Assembly: GCA_951812925.1 (NCBI GenBank)
Contig: OX638371.1
Location: forward strand, 41,700,101-41,764,100
DNA from: Calliopum simillimum
Taxonomy: Eukaryota > Arthropoda > Insecta > Diptera > Lauxaniidae
Direction: 5' to 3'
Length of the DNA stretch: 64,000 bases
Part shown: positions 21,284-33,789 of the stretch, piece by piece
Numbering within the stretch: the stretch's first letter is position 1
How the letters are laid out: each line of letters opens with the position of its first letter
The notes under the pieces: model-generated
Databases searched by the model: none
The model's input: the letters and a program-made list of their open reading frames with translations, nothing else
Told to the model about the DNA's origin: nothing
Position numbers and translations under genes: made by a program

Positions 21284-22988
21284 CAGTAATCCCCGCTTAT
21301 ATAGACGCCGTTTATAAGTATTTCTCGCTTATATGTATTTAAACTTGTGCAATTTCATTTTGCGATTTAGATTTGTTAACATTTTTCTCCTTTATATGCA
21401 CACGGTTATATGCATTTCTCGGAAATAAGCCCCAAAAAATCTTAAATTTTTTCCTCCATTTACGCTTATATGCACGACAGCGAAAAAATATATTTTTTTT
21501 TTTTTCAATTACAGTACATTACAAATAATTAAATTGTGTTTGTAACATTTTGCAAAACATGTTTTTTTAAATTAATTAAATTTTTAAAATTTTAAATTAA
21601 TTCGCATTTTTTTTTTAGGGGACGTTCTTGAGATAATCGAATATTTCAATGTTAATTTTATACTATTTTAAAGAAAAAATCATAACGCTTCCAATAAATG
21701 TACCACTAGTTAAGGTCTGATTAACATTGTATAAGTTATTACACCTCTAAGTTCATTTTCATAGAAGTTTTTTACAACTTTTCAAACTAAATCCAAATAA
21801 AACTTAATAACTTTTAAAATATGATCAGATTTTGCTAAACTTTGGATTAAATTGGATTAAATACACTATTTAATAAAAATACCAAAAAGTATATTTGTAT
21901 AAGCTTTTGGCCAAAAATACGTATTTAACTTGGCTTTATTATGAAAAGTTAAGCCAATTTTAATCAGATTTTAATAATTAGTACATTTGTTTGTTTGTTT
22001 GTTCGTGCGATTATTTTTTACAACTTTCGACGTGGATTAACTCAAAAACAGTGCGTCGATGAACTTAATTCAATTTTTGGCGATGAAGCTCCATCAAGGA
22101 CCAGTGTTTATCGATGGTATGGTGAATTCAACCGAGGTCGTAGTTCACTCCAAGACGAATTTCGTGAAGGTCGTCAAAAATCAGTTTTTGTTCCGGAAAC
22201 CATTGATGCTGTGCACCAACTGATATTGCAAGATCGTCATGTGACCTATCGTGAGATTGAGACAACCTTAGGCATTAGTGGGACCAGCATACATTCAATA
22301 TTGCATGAACACCTGGCCGTAAAAAAGGTTTGTTATCGTTGGATACCCCATAATTTATCAATCGCTTAAATTATCAATGGAAAAATTGATTTTCTTAACT
22401 CACTGTAAACAAAACAAATAGCACTTGTACATCAAAATGTTGTGAGTACGTTTATGCTAAAAAATGTCAAACTTTATTATGGTGTTGCCAGATTTTAGCT
22501 ACTGACATTAGTGTTGTCCAATCCCGAAATATAAAAGGCAACCCTCGTATCATCAAAAACCAAATTTTCGCTTATCTCAAGAATAGTCTCTAGGGAAGAA
22601 AAAAAAAAAATAAATGTGATTTTCAGACTCAGCTACCTCAAATTAGTTTAGAAAATATGGTTTGCAAAATTTAAACTGTTGTCTAGTGTTACATGAACTT
22701 TGTATACACATATGTATGTATTATATTTTTTGTTTGGTTTTGCTTTTTATTTTTTTACTGTAATATTTAATGTATATTTTCACAACTTTTTGCCTTAAAA
22801 AATATTTTTGTAGGATTCTAGTTAGTTGGCATTAAGTAACAGCATTTATGCAAATCAGATTCTATATAAGCACATCTGATGCATATTACCGAATTTTTAT
22901 GTATGCACTTTTCATGCATATAACCGAGTTTTTCTATATGCTCCAAAAATCAAGCATTTTCAGAAATGCTCATAAGCGAGGATTACTG
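21284..22988. mobile_element. pogo/Tigger-like element with TA target duplication
   Basis: The tips CAGTAATCCCCGCTTATA and, reversed, CAGTAATCCTCGCTTATG are flanked by TA (21282-21283 and 22989-22990). Subterminal variants of CGCTTATATGCA and CGGTTATATGCA are repeated in both ends. No pogo transposase remains. A 5'-truncated mariner (21995-22548) lies inside. Confidence 0.7.
21995..22548 (+). pseudogene. Truncated mariner transposase (N-terminal DNA-binding part)
   Basis: An open frame of 124 codons (21995-22369) encodes the paired helix-turn-helix N-terminus of a mariner transposase: RGLTQKQCVDELNSIFGD, TSVYRWYGEFNRGRSS, ETTLGISGTSIHSILHEHL and RWIPHNLS. It stops right after the linker, so the DDD catalytic domain is absent. 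The right inverted end (ending AAAGGCAACCCTCGTA near 22548) is kept. The left end is missing, so the copy is truncated and internally deleted. The frame remains open in the retained part. Confidence 0.85.
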
Positions 22989-24019
22989 TATATCAAAAGT
23001 GGGCGTCTACTTCTCATATAAAGAAAACAGTCTTTTTTATGTCTAGAGCGGACAAAAGAGATATCTGTCTGAAATTTTGTACCTTTGAAATGTTTGGTAT
23101 GTATGTACTTATGTATTCTCCTTTAACTCCTAGGAGGAGCATAGGGCCAACATAGGGCTATTTTTGGTATAGTTAGGAGTAAATCGGTGAATGAGGATTT
23201 ATCTTTAAGTTTCCGTGACCTTTGTCAGAAACTTTATACATTCAGCGAGCTTAAAAGGTATACTAGCTAGCAAATGTACACGATCGGATGAAGATATCAA
23301 CTTGAAATATATGTTAAGTTTAAGATTTTGTATTCAGGAGAACAAATCCAGATGTGGAAATAAGTCAACGGACACACCCTCATTAAACAAGTTCGATTTG
23401 TACATATAAAGCAAAAAAACAAAGTCGTCCCCTCACCGACGCAATAGTTACAGGGGCGATATCTGCATCATTTTTTTCCGCTCCGAGAAAAAAGGAGCAC
23501 TATTTATTCTCCTGAAGACCCTAGCGGTCTTGGTCTTAATTTTTTATTGGTCTTGATCTTTGGAATTATCTCTTGGTCGTGGTTTTGCTCTGTAATCATC
23601 TTGATCTTTATCTAAGATGTAAAAAATTACTGAAAAAATTTTTCAAAGCAATTTGGTTTTTTAGGTACCAAAACTAATTTTGTTCATCACCGCATAGTAC
23701 ATTGCATAACAATTAGGTCTGAATTTTCATGCAATTGTTCAATCATTGGCCTAAAACTTTTATGAAAAAAAATCCTGGGTACATGGTGATGGAAATTTGA
23801 AAGGATTCCAGCTATGAATATCACACCTCTCACTGTATAATTGTTTATTTAAAATAAAAAATAAAAATTTAAATTTTCTGTTTGTCAACTTTGATAAAAA
23901 TAATTTTAAATAAATACAAAATTGTTAACGTTTTCACAAAAAGTGTTAAAAAAGACAAACTAATAATTTTATAATTATAACAAAGATCCAGAAAAAATTT
24001 GTTAGTTTTGATGTGAATA

Positions 24020-24818
24020 TTATGTCGTCGAGAAAAAGATTAGAAAGGGCAATTAAAACAAAAGCAAAAGGAATATTTACAATGGCTTAGAATCAGTGTC
24101 CAGCATGAAAGAGATGTTGGCGAAATATTATAGGATAATGGCAACAATAATCAGATTAACCATATAATAAAAGAAAATCCAATAAATTTCCGCGAAAAAA
24201 TTAAAAACCTTTTTATTCAATATAACGTGAGAAAAGCGTTTGGGAATGATTTGCTTAAAATTTTAAAGGACGGACGCTTAGATGTGCCGTTAAACATTGA
24301 CACTCTTCTCGGAGTCAAAAAAAGAGAAAATGCGAACTCGCCACATTAATAATGGCCAGTACTACTACTTGGGAGTAATAAAGCAGTTGGCGAAGATTAC
24401 AAATTGTTTGAAGATGGCGCGCAATAACCATAGATAAAGAAATAGATGAGGTGCCTCTATTAAAAAGTACAAATAAGTCGTTGTGGATTTTGGGTAAAAT
24501 TGTTAGCACATCATGGGGAGGGCAAGCCGAAATGCATCAACTCGTTTTTGCATGATTTTATTTATGAAGCAAAACAGCTGATTGCTGAAGGATTTCGGTG
24601 CAATACCAAGCATTTTACTTTTTTGATCAGATCATTTGTTTGTGATGCACCTGTTCACGCTTTCGTTGCTGATACTGTCGGGTATAATTCGTTATATGGA
24701 TGCAGTCGATGTGAGCAAAAGGGAAGAAGTATAGAGCACGTGACTGTACACAAGACTGAGACAGGACAAGACTCCACGACATTCTGCTCTACCATTCACT
24801 CAGATATATACGCATAGG
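24020..24818 (+). pseudogene. tnp2/EnSpm-like transposase remnant
   Basis: A trace with many stops starts near MSSRKRLERA (24023) and passes through NIDTLLGVKKRE (about 24293). It becomes open at 24500-24817 with GEGKPKCINSFLHDF, EAKQLIAEGF, IRSFVCDAPVHAFVAD, and GYNSLYGCSRCEQKGR. The CDAP(A/V).AF and GY.SC.RC blocks are shared with the large insect and cnidarian transposase-domain proteins allied to plant tnp2 (CACTA/EnSpm). The family call is from memory of these blocks. It is inactive. Confidence 0.5.
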
Positions 24819-24866
24819 TGATCTAATCATGTTTGAAATATACTGACATTATATCTCGATGCAATT

Positions 24867-25110
24867 TTTCTCTACAAGTCAGTCGGAAGTATATGCATAA
24901 GTGACTTAATCATGAGTGAATCATACTGATATTGTCTGCTGCGAGTCGCCGACATACTGACGGTTACATGACAAAATTATTAATGACAACTCGTTGCAAT
25001 TTTTCTCTACAACTTACTCGGAGGTATATGCATAAGTGACTTATTCATGAGGAAATCATACTGATATTGTCTGCTACGAGTAACTAGCACACTGACGACT
25101 CAGTGACATT
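24867..25110. repeat. Tandem repeat, about 133-bp unit, two good copies plus a partial
   Basis: The unit begins GCAATTTTTCTCTACAA and continues through GTATATGCATAAGTGACTT and ATACTGATATTGTCTGCT. It occurs at 24867 and 25000, with a degenerate earlier unit near 24780-24840. It follows the tnp2-like remnant directly and ends before the right tip of the 4.3 kb block. Confidence 0.65.
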
Positions 25111-25261
25111 ATCAGCATAAGTCAACAGTGATTTTTTGGACATTTGTTCTAAAAGTTCATCCATGAAGTCACAAAAATGTCTCCGTCTGTCACCTATGAT
25201 CTAATTTTGTCTCTATTTGTCATTGATGAATCGTCGTGCCGTTTGCCACCGGGGGCATTTC

Positions 25262-25444
25262 TTAAACTAAAACATAGAAAAAATTACAAAGTTGGTTAAA
25301 ATTTTTATATTTTTTTTTAAGTTCCAGTCGAAGCTCGTCAATTTGAAGCTGGCACAGTAAAATCTTGTTGGAATTTTGATCCATAAACTCGACCATTGCC
25401 AAACTCTGAGGCTGAGTCATATGCTTTCCCCTTAATAAAATTGA
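25262..25444 (-). pseudogene. Myb/SANT-like accessory gene of Harbinger copy 2, internally deleted
   Basis: After an AAG acceptor, the minus strand reads GGGAAAGCATATGAC, which gives GKHMTQPQSLAMVEFM. This aligns with GKHTNKTQKETLISFM of copy 1, including the intron position that splits the start codon. The frame then passes straight to a charged coiled segment (LQIDELRLELKKK) like the C-terminal coil of copy 1. The whole Myb-like centre is missing. It is non-functional. Confidence 0.55.
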
Positions 25445-25769
25445 ATTCAGCATACATACAAATCATCACCTTAATATGGAAAGGCCTAACATTTTTGTTA
25501 TTTTACAGGAGAAGGAAAAGAACTAAAAGGTTTTGTAGTTACGATTTTTTTTAATTGTCTTTATTTTCAATCGTAGCACACCAATTTTTTTATCAATGGT
25601 GTGTCAGTTGGTGACCTACCGAAATCTGCAAAAAACTCAATTTTGAAAAAATGTTAGTTATGGTCTTTCTATATTAATTTGACGTTATATTCAAACAAAA
25701 TTTCTTAATTACATGCTCCTTTTTGGCAGAATATTTTGTAATTTAATTGTACTATAATTTAAAAAAAAG

Positions 25770-26035
25770 TTTCACAACGGCACGCACCCTATTCTGGTCT
25801 ATTTCGTACCAAATTCTCGTCGAACGCTGCTGGAACCCAACAATTGTTATGCCTATCGTTGACCCATTTTGACTTAGCGTGTAGTCCCATACTCAGAAAT
25901 ACAATGGATTAAGATCCGGTGTAGATGCTGGCCTTCCTTTGACATGGATAAAATCAGGAAAAAGTTTTTCGGCACTAGTCTTAAGTACGCTCAGTACTCG
26001 ACTTCGTATTGAGTGCTTATGAAGCAACAATTTCT
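25770..26035 (-). pseudogene. Tc1-like (maT-type) transposase C-terminal fragment
   Basis: The minus strand reads LFPDFIHVKGRPAST then PDLNPLYF, a stop, and VWDYTLSQ, ending near IDQNRVRAVV. The PDLNPLDY..W block around the last catalytic acidic residue is typical of Tc1/mariner transposases. One stop and frame changes are present. No inverted ends were found. Confidence 0.6.
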
Positions 26036-26439
26036 ACTTTTTTTTAATTAAATTTTTAACTAACATTCGTTGGCTTTCCATGGCGCTTCTGAGTTCGATA
26101 TGAAGAATATTTTTTTGTCGTAAACTTGAGGTTTATACACTTAAACGTTAAAATGCAATGCCTACTTAGATTAAAAAAAAAAATCATTGTTGATGTTTTA
26201 ACAAAAACGCTTTTTAAATTTATTGAAATTAAATTTTTGCATGGGATTTTGAAGTTTTCAACTTTGTGTTTTTGCATAAAATCGGATGGGGACTACATTT
26301 CAAAAAACCTATACAGATCTGTATGAAAAAAATTAAAGTTGCTCGAAATTTCGTTCCCCGGCAAAAAAAGTTTCATTGTGGTGTAAGAACTTAAAAATAC
26401 TGATAACAATTGTATAGACAAAAAATCAAAAGTCCTAAC

Positions 26440-26700
26440 TAATCTTCTGGAGAAGATCACACGACGACCCAATTAAAATTTTCAAGCTGAAAACAGAAAA
26501 TAACACATATGTACCCACTAGGATCCCAATTCTTGCGTGACGATTTTTGTGTTAACGATGGCCTTAGTGGTGCAGACAGCCTCAATACATCCATAGAAAT
26601 ACAGGTCAAAATTATTGATGAATCTATCCAAAGGGATGATGGTTTATTTTCTAATTTCAGATCCTTACGCGATCTTGTTGTGAATTGTGCACCTTAAAGT
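26440..26700 (+). pseudogene. BEL/Pao reverse transcriptase remnant
   Basis: Consecutive stretches DPIKIFKLKT, PTRIPILA, and VNDGLSGADSLNTSIEIQ align in order with the reverse-transcriptase fingers/palm of BEL/Pao elements. The last corresponds to the YVDD region, with Val-Asn in place of Val-Asp. Frame changes and stops separate them. No LTR was seen nearby. It is unrelated in detail to the young element at 55369. Confidence 0.55.
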
Positions 26701-29440
26701 GCTGCACATAACTCTAATCGTGGAAGAATTTGTTTTTTTCAATGGAACTACCCGACATTTTGAACATAAAACACACCTCACGTGTTTCAAATAAAAAGTG
26801 CTTGCACCCAAAATGTTTTCTCGGGAAAATGTGTAGAATGACTCTAGGATGAAACATGTATAGCCCTTTTTTCAAAGTGAACGGCACTTTTCAAACCAGT
26901 GCCAAAAAAACCCATTTTTTAGTCCGGGGCTCTGTTTGAGTTTGCAGAAAGTTTTTTGCTTATCCGTAGATTATAAAACCGTAAACTGGAATACCCTATC
27001 TAATATCGTTTACGAGATATTGCTTTTTTACTTAATTTTTTGACTATCTATTAAAAAATTTATCTTTTGCGTACTAAAAAAGTAATGATCAATATATAGA
27101 AACAAAATAAGTCAGTTCTAATGTAAATATCAATGTTGAATCCGAATCCGCTCTTGAAATTGCAGGTAATTATTCGTCATAACACTCGATAAAGTTTTTA
27201 AAAGTACTATTCTTTTTCTTCAAAACTCATTTTGATTTATATTGATATTTTTATTTCCTTTGAAATATCCTAACCCGAAAAAAGTTCAAAAAATGTCGGT
27301 TTCAGCCTTTGGTATATTTTACTTATTTGTATATACTTACGTTACATCAAATAACAATAATGATATTAAAGGCTAAGCAAAACTTAAAAAATCCACAAAA
27401 ACAAGTTAAAAATCCATTGAAAATTAGAAAGAAAAAAAATACTTGATTCAAAAAATTTAAAAAACAAAAGAAATTCTTAGTAGGTAACTTTAAAAATGCC
27501 TGTTTTGTTAAAGGGCTTCGGTGGCTTAATTTTTTGCAAAATTTCGCTAAATAAATTATAGCAAATATCCTTTCTGGATGGTCCTTTCAAGTTTTTTCTT
27601 GAGCTAGTCATACAGTCCGCATTTGCTCCTTCATTATCGAAATTGGTAATCACACAGTTCACCATACCCAATGTTTTAGGCGTTGGCCCGAGTTTGGGTT
27701 TTTTCGAGTTTTTTGAGTTTGGACAGGTTGAAAGTCACCCCAAAAAACCTTATTTTCTAACATACTCCCATACAAAAATGCATTGAAAATACTTAGAGGT
27801 AAATATATCCATTAAAGTCGATTGATTAGGGAAGAAAATTAAATAATAATTCTAGTGATATCACTCACTTAACGCCAGTAATTAAATAAGTAGTAATTTT
27901 CTGAGCGTTAAAAAATGCGACATAAGACAACTTTTAGAAATGGCGACAATGTGTCTGAAAGTTCATGCTTAAATCAAATATTGAAAACAGACACTAAAAG
28001 CCAATACTTTAAGGATACTGATTGGCCCAATACAAATCGATAACTCGTCTTCGAGATGATAATATGTATTAGGATTTTAATATTTGTTTCCTTCCCGGTT
28101 AAAGTCACCCCTGGATGTTAAAGTCACCCCTGCTTACGGTACAATTCTAGAATTTACAAATAAACAGAAAACTAACTGCATACCCAGTTTTCAGTTAATT
28201 TTTGTCAAACTTTTTAGTTTGATAGAGAAACAATGTGAAGACCATTTGGTAACCGAAATTCGACCCAGAAAATCGATTAGCTCGTTGACCAATTTGGTCC
28301 CCTGTGAACAACTTTGCATAAAAAAAACTGGAGTGGGGCGACATCGGAGTAAAACCAAGTTCTAAGGAGTTGTGTGTGTGATATTTTGTAAGTTTTTAAT
28401 ACTAAATAGTACTTTAAATTAACAATATTACAGTCAGTCTGACCGTTTTTGTGGGTTGGTACAATTTCAACCGTTTAAATTGTTACAAATTTTTTTCTGT
28501 GTCCTAAATAAATGTATTCCTCAATGACAAAACCATTAATTTCAAAAAACGTATGCGCCACATTTTAATTTCAATCTTCACCAAGAGTGACTGCGAAAAT
28601 ATCGTATGCGTCATAAATGAGTGAAATAGGCTCAAAATCAATTTAAAAACGCATCTATTATTTGTATGAGGTCTAATATAGACTACATTGACCGTTTTAA
28701 AAAAATCCGCCATGCTTGTTCGAAAAAAAATGAAAAAAACTATCCTGTAAAAATTGCTTTTTGTCGCATACGCTACTGTTCCGGTTAAGGCTTGATATCT
28801 TAATATCTTTCCGAAATTTCATTCGATTTTCTCTGCATAGGCTTTATAAGTCTGCAATTAATTGTGCTGTTAGTAAAAATGCAAAACAATTTTTTTTAAA
28901 TAAATTAATTTCAAAAACAAGGCATTTAATATGACGTTGTTATCACTTGGCGTTTTCAAAATACTAGAATTGCCCAATGGTCAAAATTTGACCACAAATG
29001 AATGAAATAATTTTGGTACTTGTTGAACAGTTTTAGTTCATTTTTGCTATTTGATACAAAATAGACAATCATCCCTGGTACAATGACAAATGTGAAACGA
29101 AAAGAAAACAAAAATTATTTTTGTCTTTCTCTTTGTGCTCTCTTTTCAGCTCTTTGTGACTGTGTATTTTGTTGTTGCTAATAATGAAAAACTTGTATTT
29201 AATTTTACATGGCTTAAAGTCAAAATATTAAAATAATTTTAACTTTGTGCACATCTAGACACAAATGCCTTTCTATGTAGTGGTGTATAATTCAAAGTTG
29301 TGCTCCATTTCGAACATAGTATAAAAGTAGGACACATTTTTGTCCTGCGTATTAATATATAGATTTTGACGTACATGCAGCAATAACCTCAAAAATCGAT
29401 ATTTTCGAATATCTCAGAAACGGCACCAAGGAAAAAAAAA
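26701..29440. other. Long gene-poor stretch
   Basis: Short frames at 27477-27671 (-) and 28084-28365 (+) have no recognisable family. The motif AAAGTCACCCC occurs at 27731, 28101 and 28120, and CGTATGCG / CGCATACG occurs at 28549, 28603 and 28765. These may mark worn element ends. No RNA gene or promoter could be supported. Confidence 0.35.
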
Positions 29441-30180
29441 ATTGTAAGGGTGTATATTATTAAACCCTTAGTTAATAAATACTATGCAATATTCTTGTAC
29501 TTACAAGTTTTTATTAAAATAAATTGTTTTATTCTTCCTTCCATAACTTCTAGGAGAGTATAAGAACAAATTGCTTAAATAAAACTTTTGCTTATATGGG
29601 AGGTGCTACGCCCTCTTGTTTGAGTTCGCCTAGTTTTTTTTTACAGAGATTGCATATATTGATCTGTGTGTTCGAGTGCAATTTGGGTGGGTTATCTCAA
29701 AAAACGCTTTCAGTATAAAATTTTGAAACTTTTGTTTATATGGGAGGTGCCACGCTCTTTAGTCCGAATTCGCCTAGTTTTTGCTCAGAGCTTGTACTTA
29801 CTATCCCTCGTATTTAAATGTATTTTGCTTCTGTTATTGCAAATAATGCTCTTATTATTTCATTTTGAATATATTTTTTGTATGGGCGGTAGGCGTGTCC
29901 GTTGACCGATTTTACTTATTTTCAATCCCCCGAGCTAACTTTTACGACGAAGAAAGAGTGCCAAATTTCATTGAATTCTGTTGCTCAGTTTTTCCAAAAA
30001 ATTTATTTCCACGCACACCCAGTCAGCTAGCCAGACAGACGGACATGGCTATATCGACACAGGAGGTGACGCTGATCAAGAATATGTATATATAATCTTC
30101 TATATCTGCCACGCCTCCATCTCTGCGTTACGAACGGAAGGACAAAGTGAATATACTCTGGGTGTAGGGTATACAAATTA
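29441..30180 (+). repeat. Dispersed repeat family R, copy 1
   Basis: The copy opens with GTAAGGGTGTATAT and contains repeated TATGGGAGGTGCCACGC blocks (29597, 29738), TAGGCGTGTCCGTTGACCG, GACAGACGGACATGGC and TGCCACGCCTCC. It ends GGGTGTAGGGTATA. Family members recur at 30755-31477 (reverse), 41405-42860 and 63540-63640. The block GACGGACATGGC is widespread in fly repeats. There is no protein. The superfamily is not certain. Confidence 0.65.
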
Positions 30181-30754
30181 AAAGAACCCATTTATTGTAT
30201 TAACATTTATTCAAAGGTTCATGACGTTATAAAACGAATACACCAGAAAAAATCAATATTTAAGTCAAAATTGGGCTATATTAAAAACCTTAAACAGCCT
30301 GGTTCGTACAGTGTAATATGTATGTATATCTTGTTTTTTCGGTGCTTTAGTACATACCAAGTTTTATGTTTTCGTAAAGACAACCAAGAAATTTGCTATT
30401 GGCAGATATATTTTCGACGCAGGACATTCGCGTTAGAGATATTTATTTCGAAATATGGTGACTTAAATTTTTTGAAACGGACACAGTAAAAACTACCTTG
30501 CTAAACTGAGATTTTTTTGGTGATTCTTTGAAGAATTTTTGATATTGCCTTATATTTATTTTTTAAATTTTAATTTTTTTAAAAGTTATAAGCATGTGAA
30601 ATTTTATGTACGTCTTTTTTCAAATTGCCATTTCTCCGTAAATATTGAGCAAAAATTTATGAAACTTTTGTCGTAGGACTAAAAATAATTGAAAATTTAA
30701 TTCAAAATTTTAATTAAAATTTTTTAAATTTCTTATAAATAATGTACTTTTTAT

Positions 30755-31477
30755 ACCCTACACCCAGGGTATATTCACTTTGTCCTTCCGTTTGTAGCGC
30801 AGAGATGGAGGCGTGGCAGATATAGAAGATTATATATATTCTTGATCAGCGTCACCTCCTGTATCGACATAGCCATGTCCGTCTGTTTGGCTGGCTGGGT
30901 GGCTGGCTGTGTGTTGAAATACAATTTTTGGGAAAACTAAGCAAGATAATTCAATAAAATTTGGTATACTGCCTCCGTCGTCAAAGATAGCTCGGGGGAT
31001 TGAAAATGAGCGAAATCGGTCAACAGACACGCCTACCGCCCATACAAAAAATATATTCAAAATGTAAGTTTTGGAGTATTTTTCACGATAATGTAATTTA
31101 AATTCATATAAATACTACGAAATAAGTGCAAGCTCTGAGCAAAAACTGGGCGAATTCGAACAAGGGGCGTGGCATCTCTCATATAAGTAAAAGCTTCAAC
31201 TAAACTAAACTAAAAGAACTATAAACGAAAACTGGGTGAAATCGGCCAAGAGGGCGTGGCACATCCCATATAAGGAAAAGCTTCAAAACGCTTTACTGGA
31301 AACGTTTTTTGAAGTAATCTAACCAAATTTTACTCAAATACTAAGAACTATAAATGCAAACTCTGAGAAAAATCTGGGTGAATTCCGGCGAGACACCTCC
31401 CGTATAAGCAAAATTTTCAAAATACTGGTGTAGGGTATTTAATGTTTGGCCAGGCCAAAGGTTACACCCTTACTAGT
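30755..31477 (-). repeat. Dispersed repeat family R, copy 2 (inverted relative to copy 1)
   Basis: It begins TACCCTACACCCAGGG and runs through the same blocks in reverse to TTTGGCCAGGCCAAAGG and ACACCCTTACTAG. With copy 1 it makes an inverted pair separated by about 575 bp of unrelated AT-rich sequence, so the whole 29441-31477 can fold back. Confidence 0.65.
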
Positions 31478-31857
31478 TAATGAATATTTTTGGCATTATA
31501 AAATCAATTAATTGTTAAAATTGTCACTAAACCAGAAACAAAAGCTTTTAACTCTTTGGAGTACCGAAAAAAATTAAAAAACATTGACCAATAAAGAGCC
31601 AAAAAAACAGAGCCTTTTGTTTTTGGTCACCATTTGTTTATGACCTTAAAAAAATTCCGCTTATTGCTTCATGTAATATTTAGTGAACCCGGCATCGTAT
31701 TTATGATAAGCATTTTTATTCATTTCTCAATAAGAAAAGTATGCATTATGCAGTTTTATGAGGTGCCTTATACTTTTGGCTAAGGCTGTATGTTACATGC
31801 ATAGGGTTTCATGATGTCATCTTTAAATTCCCATGACTTTTAAAAAAATCTTCGTTT

Positions 31858-32045
31858 CCCAGTGTGCCAGACGGTTCAAATCTTCGCTTTTTTACCCGTT
31901 ACGGATTCGTTACTGATCCGTTTGCGGGAGAAATTCCAAAAAAAAAACGATTCGCTTTTTTTTTGGGAATCTCTCCCGCCAACGGATCAATAACGGATCC
32001 GTAACGGATAAAAAAGCGAAGATTTGAACCGTCTGGCACACTGGG
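31858..32045. mobile_element. Palindromic MITE, family B (188 bp)
   Basis: The inverted ends CCCAGTGTGCCAGACGG, extending through TTCAAATCTTCGCTTTTTT and CCGTTACGGAT, cover nearly the whole element. A half copy is at 34116-34214, inserted in another MITE. No convincing duplication flanks it. Confidence 0.75.
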
Positions 32046-32529
32046 TTGGTTCTTTACAAGACCTCATTTTGAAGGGAGAAAGTAATACTACGTGATGAAT
32101 AATGTAAGAAAAAAAAACTTTGTATAGTCTGCATCTAACCTTAAAATAGCCTATTTTTGTGTTTTAACCTCAAATTTACAAAATATAAGGCTGATAGGCC
32201 GATTTCGGCTTTTGATTCGGATTCAATGCAGAAATTTACTTTGGAAATGACCCTTAGCTTAACATGAAAATGAAATCGAAACATATACATAACACAGTGC
32301 TACAAAAATAAAAAATATTATGCACTCTTTAAAAGACCTAGTTGTTGTTCTAGTTGAGTACATGATACAATTAAGTTTTATCTAATGAACCCTCAAAATC
32401 TTATGTTACCATTAATAAAAAGTTTTTGATGACTTTGTGCACTTAAAAATTGTTTGCACAGTTATTTTAAACCGATTTTGGATTTTTTTACTGCTTTGTA
32501 TAGAGAAATTTATGGTTTTTCTAAAAATA

Positions 32530-32784
32530 CAAAGGGTGGGTAGGAATCGGTAGAACAACACCGTCTGTTTTCACCAAAAGTTTACTTGATGGTGTGAAAT
32601 TGATGGAATTAAGTTGAAATAATAATATCGGTCAAATAACTGATAATTATGGCACAATATGTGTGTGACATTAGTCTTACTCGGTTTTTTTGTGAATTTC
32701 GAAAAACGGAACAAAGAAAAGTTGTCCAGAACAGCCCCAGGAATCTTACTTTTTCCAGTGTACTACCGACTCCCACCCACCCTG
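32530..32784. mobile_element. Tc1/mariner-type MITE with TA duplication
   Basis: The ends CA(AA)GGGTGGGTAGG then AATCGGTAG, and the reversed CAGGGTGGGTGGGAGTCGG, are flanked by TA (32528-32529 and 32785-32786). Interior sequence around ACTTGATGGTGTGAAATTG recurs in reverse at about 41025-41125, a second, end-less copy. Confidence 0.7.
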
Positions 32785-33362
32785 TATATTGTTCTTTAAC
32801 TACAATGAAAATATTTGGGGATATTTTAGTGGACAAATTTTAGTATTTTACGGTTTATTGTCTTTTCAATTTTAAGGGTAACTTAAGATTTTTAATATAG
32901 GTCGACCAGACCTACAATATCTACCAGGTCTGATGCAAATGTAAAATCACTGTAGCGCTGTGTAATGATTGCAGTTTTTTAATTCACATTCAATTCAAGT
33001 ACGAGTAGGTACTCGTATGTAATCGCAAAATTATTATGTTACCGATATTGTTGTTCTATGCGCTCCACAGTGCAATGATGCTTGAAGTGCGATCGGTTCG
33101 TGCGCAAAGCATTCCATTCACTTGATACAGATTTCATTGTGGCCTTTGCCTACTACGCTATAAAATTTGATCGCGATCCAGAATCCAGAATGCAAGTAGT
33201 TGATCATGCTGCTACACACTGAGAAAAAATCCGCACATTCATTTAAATTGTGTATAGAGTTGTAATTTAATACATGGCGCCACAAATACAAAATTAGCTG
33301 TGTTTTAGACGGTAGCGTGTTAACACGGAGTTAGAGTTCTTCTAAAACGACTTCGTGTGCTA

Positions 33363-33385
33363 TCTTCTTCTTCTTCTTCTTCTTG
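33363..33385. repeat. TTC microsatellite
   Basis: Seven consecutive TTC-type triplets occur here, with a second shorter run near 33400. They sit in AT-rich intergenic sequence. Confidence 0.8.
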
Positions 33386-33789
33386 TATTGTTTTACTCCT
33401 TCTTCTTCTTTTGTTTTGCTTTTCGTTTCCTCGCCGCTTCGCACCGCTTGACCAAAACTCCATATGTCAATGTAAAAATGTGTGGCCAATATATTAAAAT
33501 CCGATTAATATTCAGTGTAAAACGGTAACATTAACAGATCTACTTTGTGCTTAAAAATTAAACACGGAAATTTATCTGTGTTAAATTAAACACTTTAGTT
33601 TTTAGTTTTTCATACTTTTCTCAGAAAGTATTTAATTAAGCACTGAAAACTGTAGTCTAAAACACAGCTATTATAATTTTTGACTAAGCACTAACTAACA
33701 AGCTGTAGAAATTTCATGGATATCTGTCGTTTGATTCAAAAGTTACAGTGGTTTCAGTGAAACAACTTTAGTTACATATTTTCAAAAGA

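Larger units (their letters stand above)
20923..25256. mobile_element. 4.3 kb composite insertion bounded by GGGCCGGTGG / reversed GCCCCCGGTGG
   Basis: The left tip GGGCCGGTGGTGTTTG and the reversed right tip GCCCCCGGTGGCAAACG are similar for about 16 bp with mismatches. Harbinger homology stops before the first and resumes after the second. No clear target duplication was found. Inside lie a pogo-like element (21284-22988), a tnp2-like transposase remnant (24020-24818) and a tandem repeat (24867-25110). Treating it as one EnSpm-like element that carries the tnp2-like gene is plausible but unproven. Confidence 0.4.
18428..25600. mobile_element. PIF/Harbinger copy 2, heavily interrupted
   Basis: The same convergent two-gene order is present as at 1-2620. 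Transposase fragments occur at about 18490-20830 (+), and the accessory Myb/SANT-like gene at 25444-25262 (-). Inserted into it are a Transib-like element (18522-19390), a foldback MITE (about 19734-20100) and a 4.3 kb block (20923-25256). The outer boundaries are approximate, since I could not pair the tips with certainty. Copy 1 serves as the uninterrupted reference. Confidence 0.6.

Noticed and set aside
24867..25110. Direct repeats as a CRISPR array
   Set aside because: Two or three long units without spacers of uniform length in eukaryotic DNA. This is an ordinary tandem repeat.
27477..27671. 64-codon frame on the - strand
   Set aside because: Mixed composition but no family and no supporting context. 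Chance frame more likely.
28084..28365. 93-codon frame on the + strand
   Set aside because: No recognisable motif, no splice or promoter context, and it overlaps AAAGTCACCCC repeats. Not reported as a gene.
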